Shown: positions 29,302-38,236, counted from the stretch's first letter. The stretch: 64,000 bases of DNA from Enterobacter sp. JUb54 (GCF_014298075.1 NZ_CP060418.1:2046001-2110000), one strand, 5' to 3'. The notes: generated by a model not told the origin, from the sequence alone. Program-made: numbers and translations.

Positions 29302-29643
29302 ATGGATGTCAATATCGTTGCCGTAACGGCCTGCGTCAGCGGCGTCGCGCACACCTACATGGCGGCCGAGCGTCTGGAAAAGGTGGGCCATCTTGAAAAG
29401 TGGCATATCAAAATCGAGACCCAGGGCGCGTTAGGGGTAGAGAACAAAATCACGGCTGACGATATCGCCCATGTCGATGTCGTCCTGCTGGTGACGGATA
29501 TTGAAATCGACGACGCAAAGCGTTTTCACGGCATCCGCACCATTAAGACCAGTATCAAAACCTTCCTGTTGCAGCCGCAGCTGATTATCGAGGCGGTGAA
29601 GTGCATTATGAAAAAGCCGGTGGTTTATATCGACATCCCCTGA
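29302..29643 (+). CDS. frwD: FrwD, second PTS fructose-like IIB component
   Basis: 113 residues, as in E. coli FrwD. IIB phosphocysteine in AVTACVSGVAHTYMAAE near residues 7-23. It parallels FrwB, sharing the KIETQGALGVEN stretch, but has a divergent C-terminal half, so it may act as a regulatory or alternative phosphate acceptor. AGGAGG lies just before the start, 15 bases after pflC. Confidence 0.93.
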   Translation: MDVNIVAVTACVSGVAHTYMAAERLEKVGHLEKWHIKIETQGALGVENKITADDIAHVDVVLLVTDIEIDDAKRFHGIRTIKTSIKTFLLQPQLIIEAVKCIMKKPVVYIDIP

Positions 29644-29659
29644 ACGCGGGGGGAATCCT

Positions 29660-29755
29660 TCTTCGGGCATCTTCAGTTTTCCCCGGAGGCGGTGCTGCGC
29701 ACCTGTCCGGGCTACACGACCGCAAACGATGCTGGCCTGCCGCCTCCGGGGAATA
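29660..29755. repeat. REP-type repeat after frwD
   Basis: Modules CCCCGGAGGCGGTGCTGCGC, CTGTCCGGGCTAC and GCCGCCTCCGGGG form an inverted pair around 29680-29745. It separates frwD from the convergent dioxygenase gene. Confidence 0.65.
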
Positions 29756-29777
29756 ACACCAAACGGCAACCTCAAAT

Positions 29778-30545
29778 TTACTCCACGCCCAGCAGCCATT
29801 TTTGCGCTGGCGTCAGGCGGCTCGCGGTCTGCGGCGTTAGCCAGCGCTGCTGATCCTGCTGCGCGGTATCTTCCCGGTCGATGTACAACCCGTGCAACAC
29901 CCGGCGTCGGCTGCCAACCCGGTTGCGGGTCCCGCCATGCCAGGCGTGGGCGTTATAAATCATCACGCTGCCCGCCGGGGCGGCAAATACCACCTCGTCA
30001 GGGTGCGTTAACTCCGGATCGTCCAGCACCTCTTCCGGCAGCTCCGGACGGTGATGCGTGCCGGGAATAATGCGCGGCGCGCCATTTTCCGCGCTTAAAT
30101 CGTCGATAGCCCAGATGGTATTCACCAGATGCACTTTCGGAAAATCCGGGCGAGGTTTCTTCCAGTCCGCATGCAGCGGCTGATGGCCGCCGTTAAACAA
30201 CGCCTCCCTGGCGTTCAGGCTGGAGACTTTAAAATCGCCCTGAAAAACATACTGGCAGGCGGAGAGGATCAGCGGATGCGACCAGACTTTTTCCCAAATC
30301 ACCCCTTTGTTAATCAGGTTGGCAATGCGCGTCGCCGTCGCCTCCTGATGATGCTCGATCGCCAGATTGTCGCCCTCTTTCTCGACGATGGTATCAATCA
30401 ACTCGCGCATCGCTGCCAGCCACTCCGGGTCCGCGACGTTATGCACCACGGTATAGCCCAGGGTATCCAGCTCTTCTTTCATCTTCGGGGACAGCTCGAT
30501 GTTCGCCCCCAGCGCATTCAGATAAACCGCAGATTGTTGTTCCAT
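29778..30545 (-). CDS. PhyH-family Fe(II)/2-oxoglutarate dioxygenase, substrate unknown
   Basis: A 255-residue protein of the phytanoyl-CoA dioxygenase family. Iron ligands are visible as HAD in QPLHADWKK near residues 125-127 and the distal His in NAHAWHGGTRNRVG, with the 2-oxoglutarate-binding Arg following (RNR). The N-terminal half is helical and family-typical (LDTLGYTVVHNV). Such enzymes hydroxylate small molecules. In E. coli, frwD is followed directly by yijO, so this gene is an insertion in the locus. It is divergent from yijO (252 bases), which might control it; that is inference. Confidence 0.85.
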   Translation of the reverse strand: MEQQSAVYLNALGANIELSPKMKEELDTLGYTVVHNVADPEWLAAMRELIDTIVEKEGDNLAIEHHQEATATRIANLINKGVIWEKVWSHPLILSACQYVFQGDFKVSSLNAREALFNGGHQPLHADWKKPRPDFPKVHLVNTIWAIDDLSAENGAPRIIPGTHHRPELPEEVLDDPELTHPDEVVFAAPAGSVMIYNAHAWHGGTRNRVGSRRRVLHGLYIDREDTAQQDQQRWLTPQTASRLTPAQKWLLGVE

Positions 30546-30797
30546 ATTTACATTCCTTAACGTATCGATAACACAGAACCAACTTTAAGCTGCGGCGGGG
30601 CGGAAAACATGAAGGCAAAACTACGAAAAACTGGACACGCGTACACGGCAGGGAAAAGTGTGACACGCCTCAAAATCTATCACCCGGACCGCCCTACGCG
30701 ATGCGATCCATGATGTAAATAGCGCATCGTGATCGTTCAGCTGTTATAAAATAGATGATAATCAACAAGATAATTGCTCCACGCTAAGGCCCACAGG

Positions 30798-31631
30798 ATG
30801 ATTGACGATCTGGCAGATATTTTAAATCGTTTGGTAAATCAGAAAGATAATCTGCATGCCCGCTTCCCCGACCCGGATATCTCCGAGCCGGCGCTGGCGC
30901 TGAAAGTCCCCTTTCCGCGGCTGGAAATTGTGCTCGAGGGTGAGCTAAAGGAGAACGGACTGCCGCTGTCGGAGTCGATGCTCTCCGCCTCGCAGGTTCT
31001 GTATGTGCAGGCCGGGAAATGGACGCTGCCGGAATGGAGCGGGCCGGCATCGACGCTCAGCATTCTGTTTGGCCGCCAGAAGCTGGGATTCTGTCTGCAG
31101 CACTGGGACGGCAAACAGCTACGGACGGAAAAGCAGAACGTCGCTCGTCTGGGGCCACGGGTCGGCTCCTATCTGCTGCTGTCGCTTAATGAAATCTGCC
31201 TGCAACCGGACCCGGTAACGGCCAGGCTGGTGGTCTCGGCGCTGTTGAGCCACTGCCTTGAGCAACTGGTGGGGCTGGAGATGCGGGTCAGCCGCAGTCG
31301 CGACCTGTTTATGGCGGTGCAGGATTATCTTGAAGAACACCTCAGCCAGCCTTTAACCCGCGAATCGGTAGCAAAGCGCTTTCATATTACGCCGAACTAC
31401 CTGTCGCATATTTTCCAGAAATCAGGCTCCGTCGGCTTCAATGAATTCCTCACCAGCGTGCGCCTGGAAAAGGCGAAAAAGCTGCTGCGCGGCTACGATC
31501 TCAAGGTCAAAGAGATTGCCCATAACTGCGGATTTGTCGACAGCAACTATTTCTGCCGGGTATTCAAGCGCTACACCGAGCGCTCGCCGTCGGAATACCG
31601 CCGCCACTGCCGCAGCGCACAGCAGGGGTAA
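30798..31631 (+). CDS. yijO: YijO, AraC-family transcriptional regulator
   Basis: About 277 residues. The C-terminal 100 residues are an AraC-type double helix-turn-helix (LTRESVAKRFHITPNYLSHIFQKSG, VKEIAHNCGFVDSNYFCRVFKRYTERSPSEYRR). The N-terminal half is a cupin-like sensor with the YijO landmarks FPRLEIVLEGEL and VLYVQAGKW. The frame is open to a TTG at 30774, but ATG 30798 is the first likely start. It probably controls the frw/pfl genes and/or the divergent dioxygenase, judged only by position. Confidence 0.88.
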   Translation: MIDDLADILNRLVNQKDNLHARFPDPDISEPALALKVPFPRLEIVLEGELKENGLPLSESMLSASQVLYVQAGKWTLPEWSGPASTLSILFGRQKLGFCLQHWDGKQLRTEKQNVARLGPRVGSYLLLSLNEICLQPDPVTARLVVSALLSHCLEQLVGLEMRVSRSRDLFMAVQDYLEEHLSQPLTRESVAKRFHITPNYLSHIFQKSGSVGFNEFLTSVRLEKAKKLLRGYDLKVKEIAHNCGFVDSNYFCRVFKRYTERSPSEYRRHCRSAQQG

Positions 31632-31643
31632 GACAAGGCCATT

Positions 31644-32555
31644 TTAAGCGGCCCACTCTACCCGGCCACGCCCGTTGTGCTTCGCGGCGTACAGTGCCTC
31701 ATCCACTTTCTTAATAAACGCATCCTGGGGTTCATCTTTTTCACGCATCCCGACGCCAATGCTCACCGACAGCGGATAATCGTGATTAATCAGAATGGAA
31801 CGGACATTGAGCAGAATGGACTCTGCGAGCTGGGCCACCTCATCGGCGGGCATGCCGTCAACGATAATGGCAAACTCCTCGCCGCCGATCCTCGCCGGCA
31901 ACACCGTGTCGCTGGTGAGCTTCGACAGCTGCTTACCGAGCGCGAACAGCACCTCATCGCCCACCAGATGGCCGTAGGTGTCGTTAATTTTCTTGAAGAA
32001 ATCGATATCGAGGATCATCAAAGCCACCGGGCTGTGGCCCTGCTTTTCGCGGATCGTATCGATAAAGAAGCGTCGGTTCGGCAGCTGGGTCAGCTCATCT
32101 TTTAATGACTGGGAGCGTGCGTCGACGTACAGGACGTTAATCCGTTCGATGATTTTGTAGATGCCAATCGTGGTCAATAACATCCCCGACAGCCGTAGCA
32201 GATCTTCGCAGTAGTAGCCCATCCACCGCGGCTGAACGAACATTTCATCCATTAAATCAAAGGTGCCCCCGGCTATCCACAGCAGCAGCCCGTAGCGCAC
32301 CCAGTTCACCGCCACATGGCTCATTCTGACTTTCGACGAGATCCACAACATAAAGACCAAAAACAGCAGCGCCAGCAAATCGATATACAACCCGGCTTTG
32401 GCAAAAATCATGTCCCAGGGCCCTAATGGTGTCGAAATAGTAATACATAGCGCGGCAACGGCGACGATCACCAGCAACGCCGGGAGAAGGTTGGTGTGGT
32501 GGCTGACGGGCTGGGTTTTTATATTGATATTCTTTTCTGAGTTCAACATCGGCAT
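31644..32555 (-). CDS. Membrane-bound diguanylate cyclase (GGDEF)
   Basis: About 303 residues. Four hydrophobic segments fill the first 140 residues (LLPALLVIVAVAALCI, LLALLFLVFMLWI, YGLLLWIAGGTFDLM, LLRLSGMLLTTIGIY), then a GGDEF domain: DELTQLPNRRFF, LDIDFFKKINDTYGH and the active-site loop RIGGEEF. The RxxD product-inhibition site expected shortly before GGEEF is not present (LTSDTVLPARI there). It should make cyclic di-GMP in response to a membrane or periplasmic cue. Start could also be the ATG at 32549 (GAGAG at better distance). Convergent with yijO. Confidence 0.88.
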   Translation of the reverse strand: MPMLNSEKNINIKTQPVSHHTNLLPALLVIVAVAALCITISTPLGPWDMIFAKAGLYIDLLALLFLVFMLWISSKVRMSHVAVNWVRYGLLLWIAGGTFDLMDEMFVQPRWMGYYCEDLLRLSGMLLTTIGIYKIIERINVLYVDARSQSLKDELTQLPNRRFFIDTIREKQGHSPVALMILDIDFFKKINDTYGHLVGDEVLFALGKQLSKLTSDTVLPARIGGEEFAIIVDGMPADEVAQLAESILLNVRSILINHDYPLSVSIGVGMREKDEPQDAFIKKVDEALYAAKHNGRGRVEWAA

Positions 32556-32813
32556 GTCTCTCGGCGGTATCAAAATTTTTTCAACAGGTAGCATAGCAGC
32601 CCGGTGATATTCGTCGAATAAAAATGATAATTTTCTGAGGGTTAAAGAAAAATCTGGTTTGATTTCAAGGGATCATAAGGATGTGGCGAAGAGAATAGAC
32701 TGACCCCGCGGAATTTTTCCAACGTGCTACCAATCCATGGCGACGAGGTCAGTGCGGCGGATGGTATAGAGTTCGCCCCCCGCATTTTTAGCATTTTGTG
32801 CTAATTTTTACTG

Positions 32814-32831
32814 AAAAGCGCCAACGGGCGC
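32814..32831 (-). terminator. Probable terminator after hpxK (minus strand)
   Basis: On the minus strand GCGCC-CGTT-GGCGC is followed by TTTT, 23 bases beyond the hpxK stop. A short stem, so confidence is moderate. The remaining gap to the diguanylate cyclase gene (32556-32813) shows no gene. Confidence 0.5.
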
Positions 32832-32853
32832 GGCCGTCAGGCCTGTCGGCGCG

Positions 32854-34116
32854 TTACTCCCCTACAGCCAGTCGCCACACCGCGCGATGCAATGCCTCGA
32901 TGGCGAGCGCAACGTCCGGTTGCGTCACCGACTCCGCCGGATGATGGCTGACGCCGCCTTTGCAGCGCACAAACAGCATCCCCACCGGCCAGCGCTCGCC
33001 GATGGCGATCGCGTCGTGTCCGGCGCCGCTCGGCAGGGAGAGCGAGATCCCCTGCACCTCATGCACCGCCGTCGCCAGCACCGCCTGTAAGTGCCGGTCG
33101 CAGGCGGTAGCCGCGATGCGGTAAAACTCGTCGGCGCTGAATTGCAGCTGGCGCCGGGCGGCAATCGCCTGAGCTTCCTCCAGCAACGCATTGAGCAGCG
33201 CATCCAGTGGGCCATCCTGCGGCCCGCGAATATCCAGCGTCAGGGTCACCTCGCCGGGGATCACGTTCACCGCGCCGGGCGCGCAGCGCAGCGTCCCGAC
33301 CGTCGCCACCAGATTGCCGGCCTGCTGCCGGGTCATGGTTTCAATCAGCACCATCCACTCGGCGGCGGCGGCCAGCGCATCCCGCCGATGGAGCATCGGC
33401 ACCGTACCCGCGTGCCCCGCCTCGCCGGTAAAGCGGCAGTTCAGGCGGCGGGCGCCGTTGATGGCCTCCACCACGCCGAGCGCCAATCCGGCCTGTTCCA
33501 GGCAGGGGCCTTGCTCAATATGCAGCTCAAGGTAGGCGCTAATGTCTCCGACCGGACGTTCGGCCTGGCGGATGCGGGCCGGGTCGAGACCGGCCTGAAC
33601 CATCGCCTGCGCCACGCTGATGCCATCCGCATCGCACTGTGCCAGCCAGCCCTCCGGCCACGTCCCGGTCAGGCCACGGCTGCCGAGCAGCGTGATGCCA
33701 AAGCGTGTTCCCTCTTCATCGCCGAAGCCGATAATCTCAATGGCTTTCGCCAGCCGCTGTCCCTGCCGGTGCAGGTCTTCCACCACGGCGATCGCCGTCA
33801 GCACTCCCAGCATGCCGTCATAGCGCCCGGCATTACGCACCGTATCCAGATGCGACCCCAGCAGGATCGCCGGCGCCCCTTCCTGCGCCCCTTCGTAACG
33901 CCCGCAAATGTTGCCGACGCTGTCCTGCCAGACGGTCATTCCCGCCTGCGTCATCCAGCGGGCCACCTGTTGATTGGCCTGCAGATGCTCCGGGGAGAGA
34001 TACACCCGGGTCAGCCCCTGCGCGGTGGCGCTGATCGCCGCCAGTTCATCGGCACGGGCCATCACCCGCTCCGCCGCTTCCGTCATCTCCGCCTGCTGGC
34101 GTGGCAATGGACTCAT
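32854..34116 (-). CDS. hpxK: HpxK, allantoate amidohydrolase
   Basis: A 420-residue M20-family zinc-dependent amidohydrolase. Metal-site motifs: GSHLDTVRNAGRYDG near 80-94, GDEEGTRFG near 126-134, LELHIEQGP near 195-203, and the C-terminal SGAGHDAIAIGE. It removes ammonia and CO2 from allantoate to give ureidoglycine/ureidoglycolate. The ATG at 34116 overlaps the hpxJ stop (ATGA), showing translational coupling; the open frame further upstream lies inside hpxJ. Matches the allantoate operon hpxFGHIJK reported in K. pneumoniae. Confidence 0.9.
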   Translation of the reverse strand: MSPLPRQQAEMTEAAERVMARADELAAISATAQGLTRVYLSPEHLQANQQVARWMTQAGMTVWQDSVGNICGRYEGAQEGAPAILLGSHLDTVRNAGRYDGMLGVLTAIAVVEDLHRQGQRLAKAIEIIGFGDEEGTRFGITLLGSRGLTGTWPEGWLAQCDADGISVAQAMVQAGLDPARIRQAERPVGDISAYLELHIEQGPCLEQAGLALGVVEAINGARRLNCRFTGEAGHAGTVPMLHRRDALAAAAEWMVLIETMTRQQAGNLVATVGTLRCAPGAVNVIPGEVTLTLDIRGPQDGPLDALLNALLEEAQAIAARRQLQFSADEFYRIAATACDRHLQAVLATAVHEVQGISLSLPSGAGHDAIAIGERWPVGMLFVRCKGGVSHHPAESVTQPDVALAIEALHRAVWRLAVGE

Positions 34117-35354
34117 AGCGCACTCTCGCGGCGATAGTGATCCCACGCGGCCTGCATGGCGGCGCCCTGGGTGGTGGCGAATTTCAGGTGGTTCAGCACC
34201 GACTCCAGCGCGCTGAGCGTGGTCATCACGCAATCTTTGCGTGCGTTGTAGCCCATGGTGCCGATACGCCACACTTTGCCATGCAGCGGGCCGAACGAGG
34301 TGCCAATCTCAATACCAAAGTCTTCCAGCATCAGCTTACGGACCTGGTCGCCGTTGATGCCCTGCGGAATAACCACCCCGAGCACGTTGTTCATTTTATG
34401 CTTCAGGTCGCCGAAGGTATCGAGCCCCATTGCCTGAATGCCCTTGAGCAACGCATCGCCGTGGAGCTTGTGCCGGGCAATGCCGTTATCCAGCCCTTCC
34501 TGCAGGATCAGCCGCGCGCACTCCCGGGCGGCAAACAGCGCCGAGGTCGCCTCGGTGTGATGGTTCAGGCGCTCCGGCCCCCAGTAATCCATCACCATGC
34601 CGAGGTCGAAATAGTTGGAGTACACCATCTCGTCGACGCCATCCTGATGAGCATCGGTACGAATGCCCGCTTCAACGCATTTGCGACGGCGGATCGCCTC
34701 TTCCATGCGCTCGCTCAGGGTGATCGGCGAGGTACCGGACGGCCCGCCGAGGCATTTCTGCATCCCTGCCGAGACTGCATCCAGCCCCCAGGCGTCGCTC
34801 TCGAGGGGGTTGCCCCCCAGCGAGGCGGTGGCGTCGGTGTAAAACAGCACGTCGTAACGGCGGCAAATCGCCCCCAGTTCGGCCAACGGCTGGAGCATGG
34901 TGGTGGAGGTGTCGCCCTGCACCGTCAGCAGCAGACGCGGACGAACGCGCTTGATCGCTTCTTCAACCTGATCCGCGGTAAAGACCTCGCCCCACGGCAC
35001 CTCAATGGTGTGCACTTCGGCGCGGCAGCGGCGGGCAATTTCGCACAGCAGATGACCAAAACGACCGAATACCGGCACCAGCACCTTGTCGCCGGGGCGG
35101 ATCGCCGAAACCAGGATCGCTTCGATCCCCGCGCGCGAGGTGCCGTCCACCAGCATCGTCCAGCGGTTTTCGGTACGAAAGACGCCGCGATAGAGCGCCA
35201 TCACTTCATTCATATAGTGGGTCATCGCCGGGTCATACTGGCCGATCAGCTGGCTTGCCATCGCGCGCAGCACCCGCGGGTCGGCGTTGATTGGCCCCGG
35301 CCCCATCAGCAGACGTGACGGCGGGTTGATTTGCGAAAACTGAGTGATATCCAT
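34113..35354 (-). CDS. hpxJ: HpxJ, class V aminotransferase (ureidoglycine-glyoxylate type)
   Basis: A 413-residue PLP enzyme close to B. subtilis PucG. N-terminal LLMGPGPINADPRVL, VDGTSRAGIEAI, and the PLP lysine Lys200 in SAGMQKCLGGPSG; the C-terminal arginine is in VWRIGTMG. PucG-type enzymes transfer the amino group of (S)-ureidoglycine to glyoxylate, giving oxalurate and glycine, which would feed HpxWXYZ. It starts 14 bases downstream of the transporter ATPase gene and overlaps hpxK. Confidence 0.9.
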   Translation of the reverse strand: MDITQFSQINPPSRLLMGPGPINADPRVLRAMASQLIGQYDPAMTHYMNEVMALYRGVFRTENRWTMLVDGTSRAGIEAILVSAIRPGDKVLVPVFGRFGHLLCEIARRCRAEVHTIEVPWGEVFTADQVEEAIKRVRPRLLLTVQGDTSTTMLQPLAELGAICRRYDVLFYTDATASLGGNPLESDAWGLDAVSAGMQKCLGGPSGTSPITLSERMEEAIRRRKCVEAGIRTDAHQDGVDEMVYSNYFDLGMVMDYWGPERLNHHTEATSALFAARECARLILQEGLDNGIARHKLHGDALLKGIQAMGLDTFGDLKHKMNNVLGVVIPQGINGDQVRKLMLEDFGIEIGTSFGPLHGKVWRIGTMGYNARKDCVMTTLSALESVLNHLKFATTQGAAMQAAWDHYRRESAL

Positions 35355-35367
35355 CTTTTAGTCCTTA

Positions 35368-36105
35368 TTAATTGAGACCGCGCACGGAGGAGATAAACTG
35401 CTTCAGCTCGCTGGTCTGCGGGTTGGCAAACAGCGTCTTGCTGTCGCCCTGCTCCCAGACGCGCCCCTGATGCATAAACACCACGCGGTCACCCACTTCA
35501 CGGGCGAAATTCATTTCATGGGTGACGAGAATCAGCGTCATGCCTTCCGCCGCCAGCTGCTCCAGAACTTTGAGCACTTCGCCCACCAGTTCCGGGTCCA
35601 GCGCCGAGGTAATCTCGTCACAGAGTAAAACTTTGGGCGACATAGCCAGCGCCCGGGCAATCGCCACGCGCTGCTGCTGGCCGCCGGAGAGGCTGGAGGG
35701 GTAATAATCGATCCGGTCCCCCAGCCCCACTTTCTCCAGCATCCGCTGCGCCAGTTCCCGGCATTCGGCGGCGCTTTTCTTCAGCACCCGCCGCGGCGCC
35801 AGCATCACGTTTTCGAGGGCGGTCATGTGCGGGAACAGGTTAAAATTCTGGAAGACCATCCCGACGGAGCGGCTGATCTCCCGCGCCTGCGAGTCACGAT
35901 CGGTGATGGTCATGCCGCCGAGCTTAATGCTGCCTTCCTGGTACCCTTCCAGCCCGTTGATGCAGCGCAGCAGCGTGCTTTTCCCCGAGCCGCTGCGGCC
36001 GATAATCGAAATGACCTCGCCCATATCAATGTCCAGATCGACACCTTTCAGCACGTGGTTGTCGCCGTAGTACTTCTGCATCTGATTAATGGTGATGAGA
36101 GGCAT
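35368..36105 (-). CDS. hpxI: ABC transporter ATPase, polar amino acid type (allantoate uptake)
   Basis: A 245-residue ATPase of the PAAT/GlnQ type: Walker A GRSGSGKST near residues 37-45, Q-loop FQNFNLFPHMTALENV, signature LSGGQQQRVAIARAL, Walker B VLLCDEITSALDPE, H-loop THEMNFARE. The start MPLITINQMQKYY at 36105 overlaps the permease gene by 20 bases. The gene symbol follows the published order hpxFGHIJK and is inferred from position. Confidence 0.85.
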   Translation of the reverse strand: MPLITINQMQKYYGDNHVLKGVDLDIDMGEVISIIGRSGSGKSTLLRCINGLEGYQEGSIKLGGMTITDRDSQAREISRSVGMVFQNFNLFPHMTALENVMLAPRRVLKKSAAECRELAQRMLEKVGLGDRIDYYPSSLSGGQQQRVAIARALAMSPKVLLCDEITSALDPELVGEVLKVLEQLAAEGMTLILVTHEMNFAREVGDRVVFMHQGRVWEQGDSKTLFANPQTSELKQFISSVRGLN

Positions 36106-36745
36106 TGAATTTATTCTCCAGATAGCGGCTGTAGCGGGACAGCGGGTAACACAGAACGAAATAGCCCAGCGCCACCAGCGCAAAGACTTTAAACGGCTGA
36201 TAAGTGACGTTAGTCAGCATGGTGCCGGCTTTGGTCAGTTCGACAAAACCGATAATCGACGCCAGCGCGGTGCCCTTCACCACCTGCACCGCAAAGCCGA
36301 CGGTCGGGGCAATCGCAATCCGTAACGCCTGGGGCGCCACGACGCGAAACAGGGTCTGGCCAAAACTGAGGCCCAGGCAGCGCGATGCTTCCCACTGGCC
36401 TTTCGGCAGTGCGCGAATGCTGCCGTACCAGATATCAAGCAAGAAGGCGCTGGTGTAAAACGTCAGGGCCAGCGAGGCGGCGGTCCACGGCGACACGTCG
36501 ATGCCGAACAGCGCCACGCCGAAGAAGGCCAGAAACAGCTGCATCAGCAGCGGCGTGCCCTGAAACAGCTCGATATAGCCACGGATCAGGCGCTTCACCT
36601 GACGCCCGCCGGTCAGGCGCAGCAGCAGCAGCGGCAGAGTCACCAGCGCGCCGCCGATAAACGCCACCAGCGACAGCAGCACCGTCCAGCGTCCTGCCAG
36701 CAGCAGGTTACGGATAATGTCCCAGTCGGTAAAAGTGGTCATCAT
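36086..36745 (-). CDS. hpxH: ABC transporter permease, polar amino acid type
   Basis: A 219-residue permease with about five membrane segments. The PAAT permease motif IELFQGTPLLMQLFL and the EAA-like loop WEASRCLGLSFGQTLFRVVAPQALR are clear. ATG 36745 overlaps the previous stop as ATGA, so that start is chosen over upstream codons. Works with the neighbouring permease as a heterodimer. Symbol by operon order only. Confidence 0.83.
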   Translation of the reverse strand: MMTTFTDWDIIRNLLLAGRWTVLLSLVAFIGGALVTLPLLLLRLTGGRQVKRLIRGYIELFQGTPLLMQLFLAFFGVALFGIDVSPWTAASLALTFYTSAFLLDIWYGSIRALPKGQWEASRCLGLSFGQTLFRVVAPQALRIAIAPTVGFAVQVVKGTALASIIGFVELTKAGTMLTNVTYQPFKVFALVALGYFVLCYPLSRYSRYLENKFNASHHH

Positions 36746-37407
36746 GCCTGTACCCTCAACCATTTTCGCCCCGCTGCCATCAGCAGCTGACGCATTGTTA
36801 TCGACAACACCAGGTAGATCCCCGTGGTCACCAGATAGACCTCAAAGCTCAGGAACGTCCGCGACTGAATCAGGTTGGCGGCAAAGGTCAGCTCTTCATA
36901 AGAGACCTGCGACACCACCGACGATCCCAGCATCACGATAATGCACTGGCTCACCAGCGCCGGATAAATGCGCTGCAACGCCGGGGGCAGCACCACGCGG
37001 ATAAAGGTCTGGGTGCGGCTCAGCCCGAGCACTCGACCGGCCTCCCACTGCCCTTTCGGCGTCACCTGAATGCCGGCGCGCACGATCTCGGTGCTGTAGG
37101 CTCCAAGGTTAATCACCATCGCCAGCAGCGCCGCTTCGCCGGCGGTCATTTTGAGCCCAAGATTCGGCAGCCCGAAGACAATAAAGAACAGCTGAACCAC
37201 AAACGGCGTGTTGCGAATCAGCTCCACATAGCCGCCCCAGATGCGGCTGAACCATGATGGACGCCCGCTCCGAATAGCGGCCCCAAAGATGCCGATGGTC
37301 AGGCCGCCGGCGGTAGCCAGCACCGTCAGCTGAATGGTCACCCACAGCCCGGCCAGCAGCTCCGGCCAGTGCGGCCAGAGCTCAGAAAAATGAAGTTGTT
37401 CCGTCAT
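36742..37407 (-). CDS. hpxG: ABC transporter permease, polar amino acid type
   Basis: A 221-residue permease with the same features: VELIRNTPFVVQLFFIVFGLP and the EAA loop WEAGRVLGLSRTQTFIRVVLPPALQ. Forms the translocation pore with the downstream permease. It starts 9 bases after the binding-protein gene. Symbol by operon order only. Confidence 0.83.
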   Translation of the reverse strand: MTEQLHFSELWPHWPELLAGLWVTIQLTVLATAGGLTIGIFGAAIRSGRPSWFSRIWGGYVELIRNTPFVVQLFFIVFGLPNLGLKMTAGEAALLAMVINLGAYSTEIVRAGIQVTPKGQWEAGRVLGLSRTQTFIRVVLPPALQRIYPALVSQCIIVMLGSSVVSQVSYEELTFAANLIQSRTFLSFEVYLVTTGIYLVLSITMRQLLMAAGRKWLRVQA

Positions 37408-37416
37408 GCACAGACC

Positions 37417-38202
37417 TTATGCAGCAAAGTCGGCGGGCAGCGGAGCTTTCAGCCACTGTTGAGAGAGGGCATTCAGGGTGCCATCCTTCACGCCTTGCTC
37501 AATCAAGGCGTCCACTTTCTCTTTCAGCGCCGGTTCATTCTTTTTCAGGCCAATCACGCACGGTGAATCTTTCAGCATAAAGCTCGCTACCGGTGCTTTT
37601 GCCGGGTTTTGGCGGGAGATCGCCGCTACCACCAGGTTACCGGTCGCGACGTACTGCACCTGCCCGGAGAGATATGCCGACAGCGTGGTGTTGTTGTCTT
37701 CGTAGCGTTTAATCTGCACCTCTTTCGGGGCGATGCCGGTCAGCACCATATCTTCCACCGCGCCACGGGTCACGCCGATGGTTTTGCCGCTCAGCGCCGC
37801 CACATCCTTCACTTCCGCCCCTTTCGGGCCAAACACGCCGAGGAAGAACGGTGCGTAGGCGCGGCTGAAATCAATCACCTTCTCACGCTCGGCGTTTTTC
37901 CCGAGGCTGGAGATAACCAGATCCACTTTATCGGTTTGCAGATACGGCACCCGGTTGGCGCTGGTCACCGGCACCAGTTGCAACTTGAGCTTCATCTGTT
38001 TTGCCAGATAACGCGCCATATCGATGTCATAGCCTTGCGGCTGCAGATCGGTCCCCACCGAACCGAACGGCGGGAAATCCTGCGGAACCGCAATGCGGAT
38101 CACCCCGCGCTTTTCAATATCCTGCAGCTGGTCGGCTTTCGCCGCGGTGATGTTGGTGAACAGACAAGCGGCCCCGGCCAGGGCGATCAGCAGTTTTTTC
38201 AT
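37417..38202 (-). CDS. hpxF: ABC transporter periplasmic binding protein (allantoate or related)
   Basis: A 261-residue family 3 solute-binding protein with signal peptide (MKKLLIALAGAACLF, cleavage after AAKA). Family features: GVIRIAVPQDFPPFGSV, GYDIDMARYLAKQM, VDLVISSLGKNAEREKVIDFS, and TIGVTRGAVEDMV. First gene of the operon, with a predicted sigma-54 promoter 53-69 bases upstream and an HpxU-type motif in the leader. The ligand is inferred from the enzymes encoded downstream (allantoate). Symbol by operon order. Confidence 0.85.
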   Translation of the reverse strand: MKKLLIALAGAACLFTNITAAKADQLQDIEKRGVIRIAVPQDFPPFGSVGTDLQPQGYDIDMARYLAKQMKLKLQLVPVTSANRVPYLQTDKVDLVISSLGKNAEREKVIDFSRAYAPFFLGVFGPKGAEVKDVAALSGKTIGVTRGAVEDMVLTGIAPKEVQIKRYEDNNTTLSAYLSGQVQYVATGNLVVAAISRQNPAKAPVASFMLKDSPCVIGLKKNEPALKEKVDALIEQGVKDGTLNALSQQWLKAPLPADFAA

Positions 38203-38224
38203 GGTGTTTACCCGTTACGTTAGT

Positions 38225-38236
38225 ATGAAACAAAAG
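38225..38236. promoter_or_regulatory. Putative HpxU operator motif, leader of hpxF
   Basis: ATGAAACAAAAG here is identical over 12 bases to a copy just upstream of hpxU (39269-39280). It lies downstream of the sigma-54 promoter, where a repressor could block transcription. Confidence 0.5.

Noticed and set aside
33091-35318. 348- and 393-codon plus-strand frames antisense to hpxK and hpxJ
   Set aside because: They oppose genes with full catalytic motifs and have Arg/His/Gln-rich nonsense composition.
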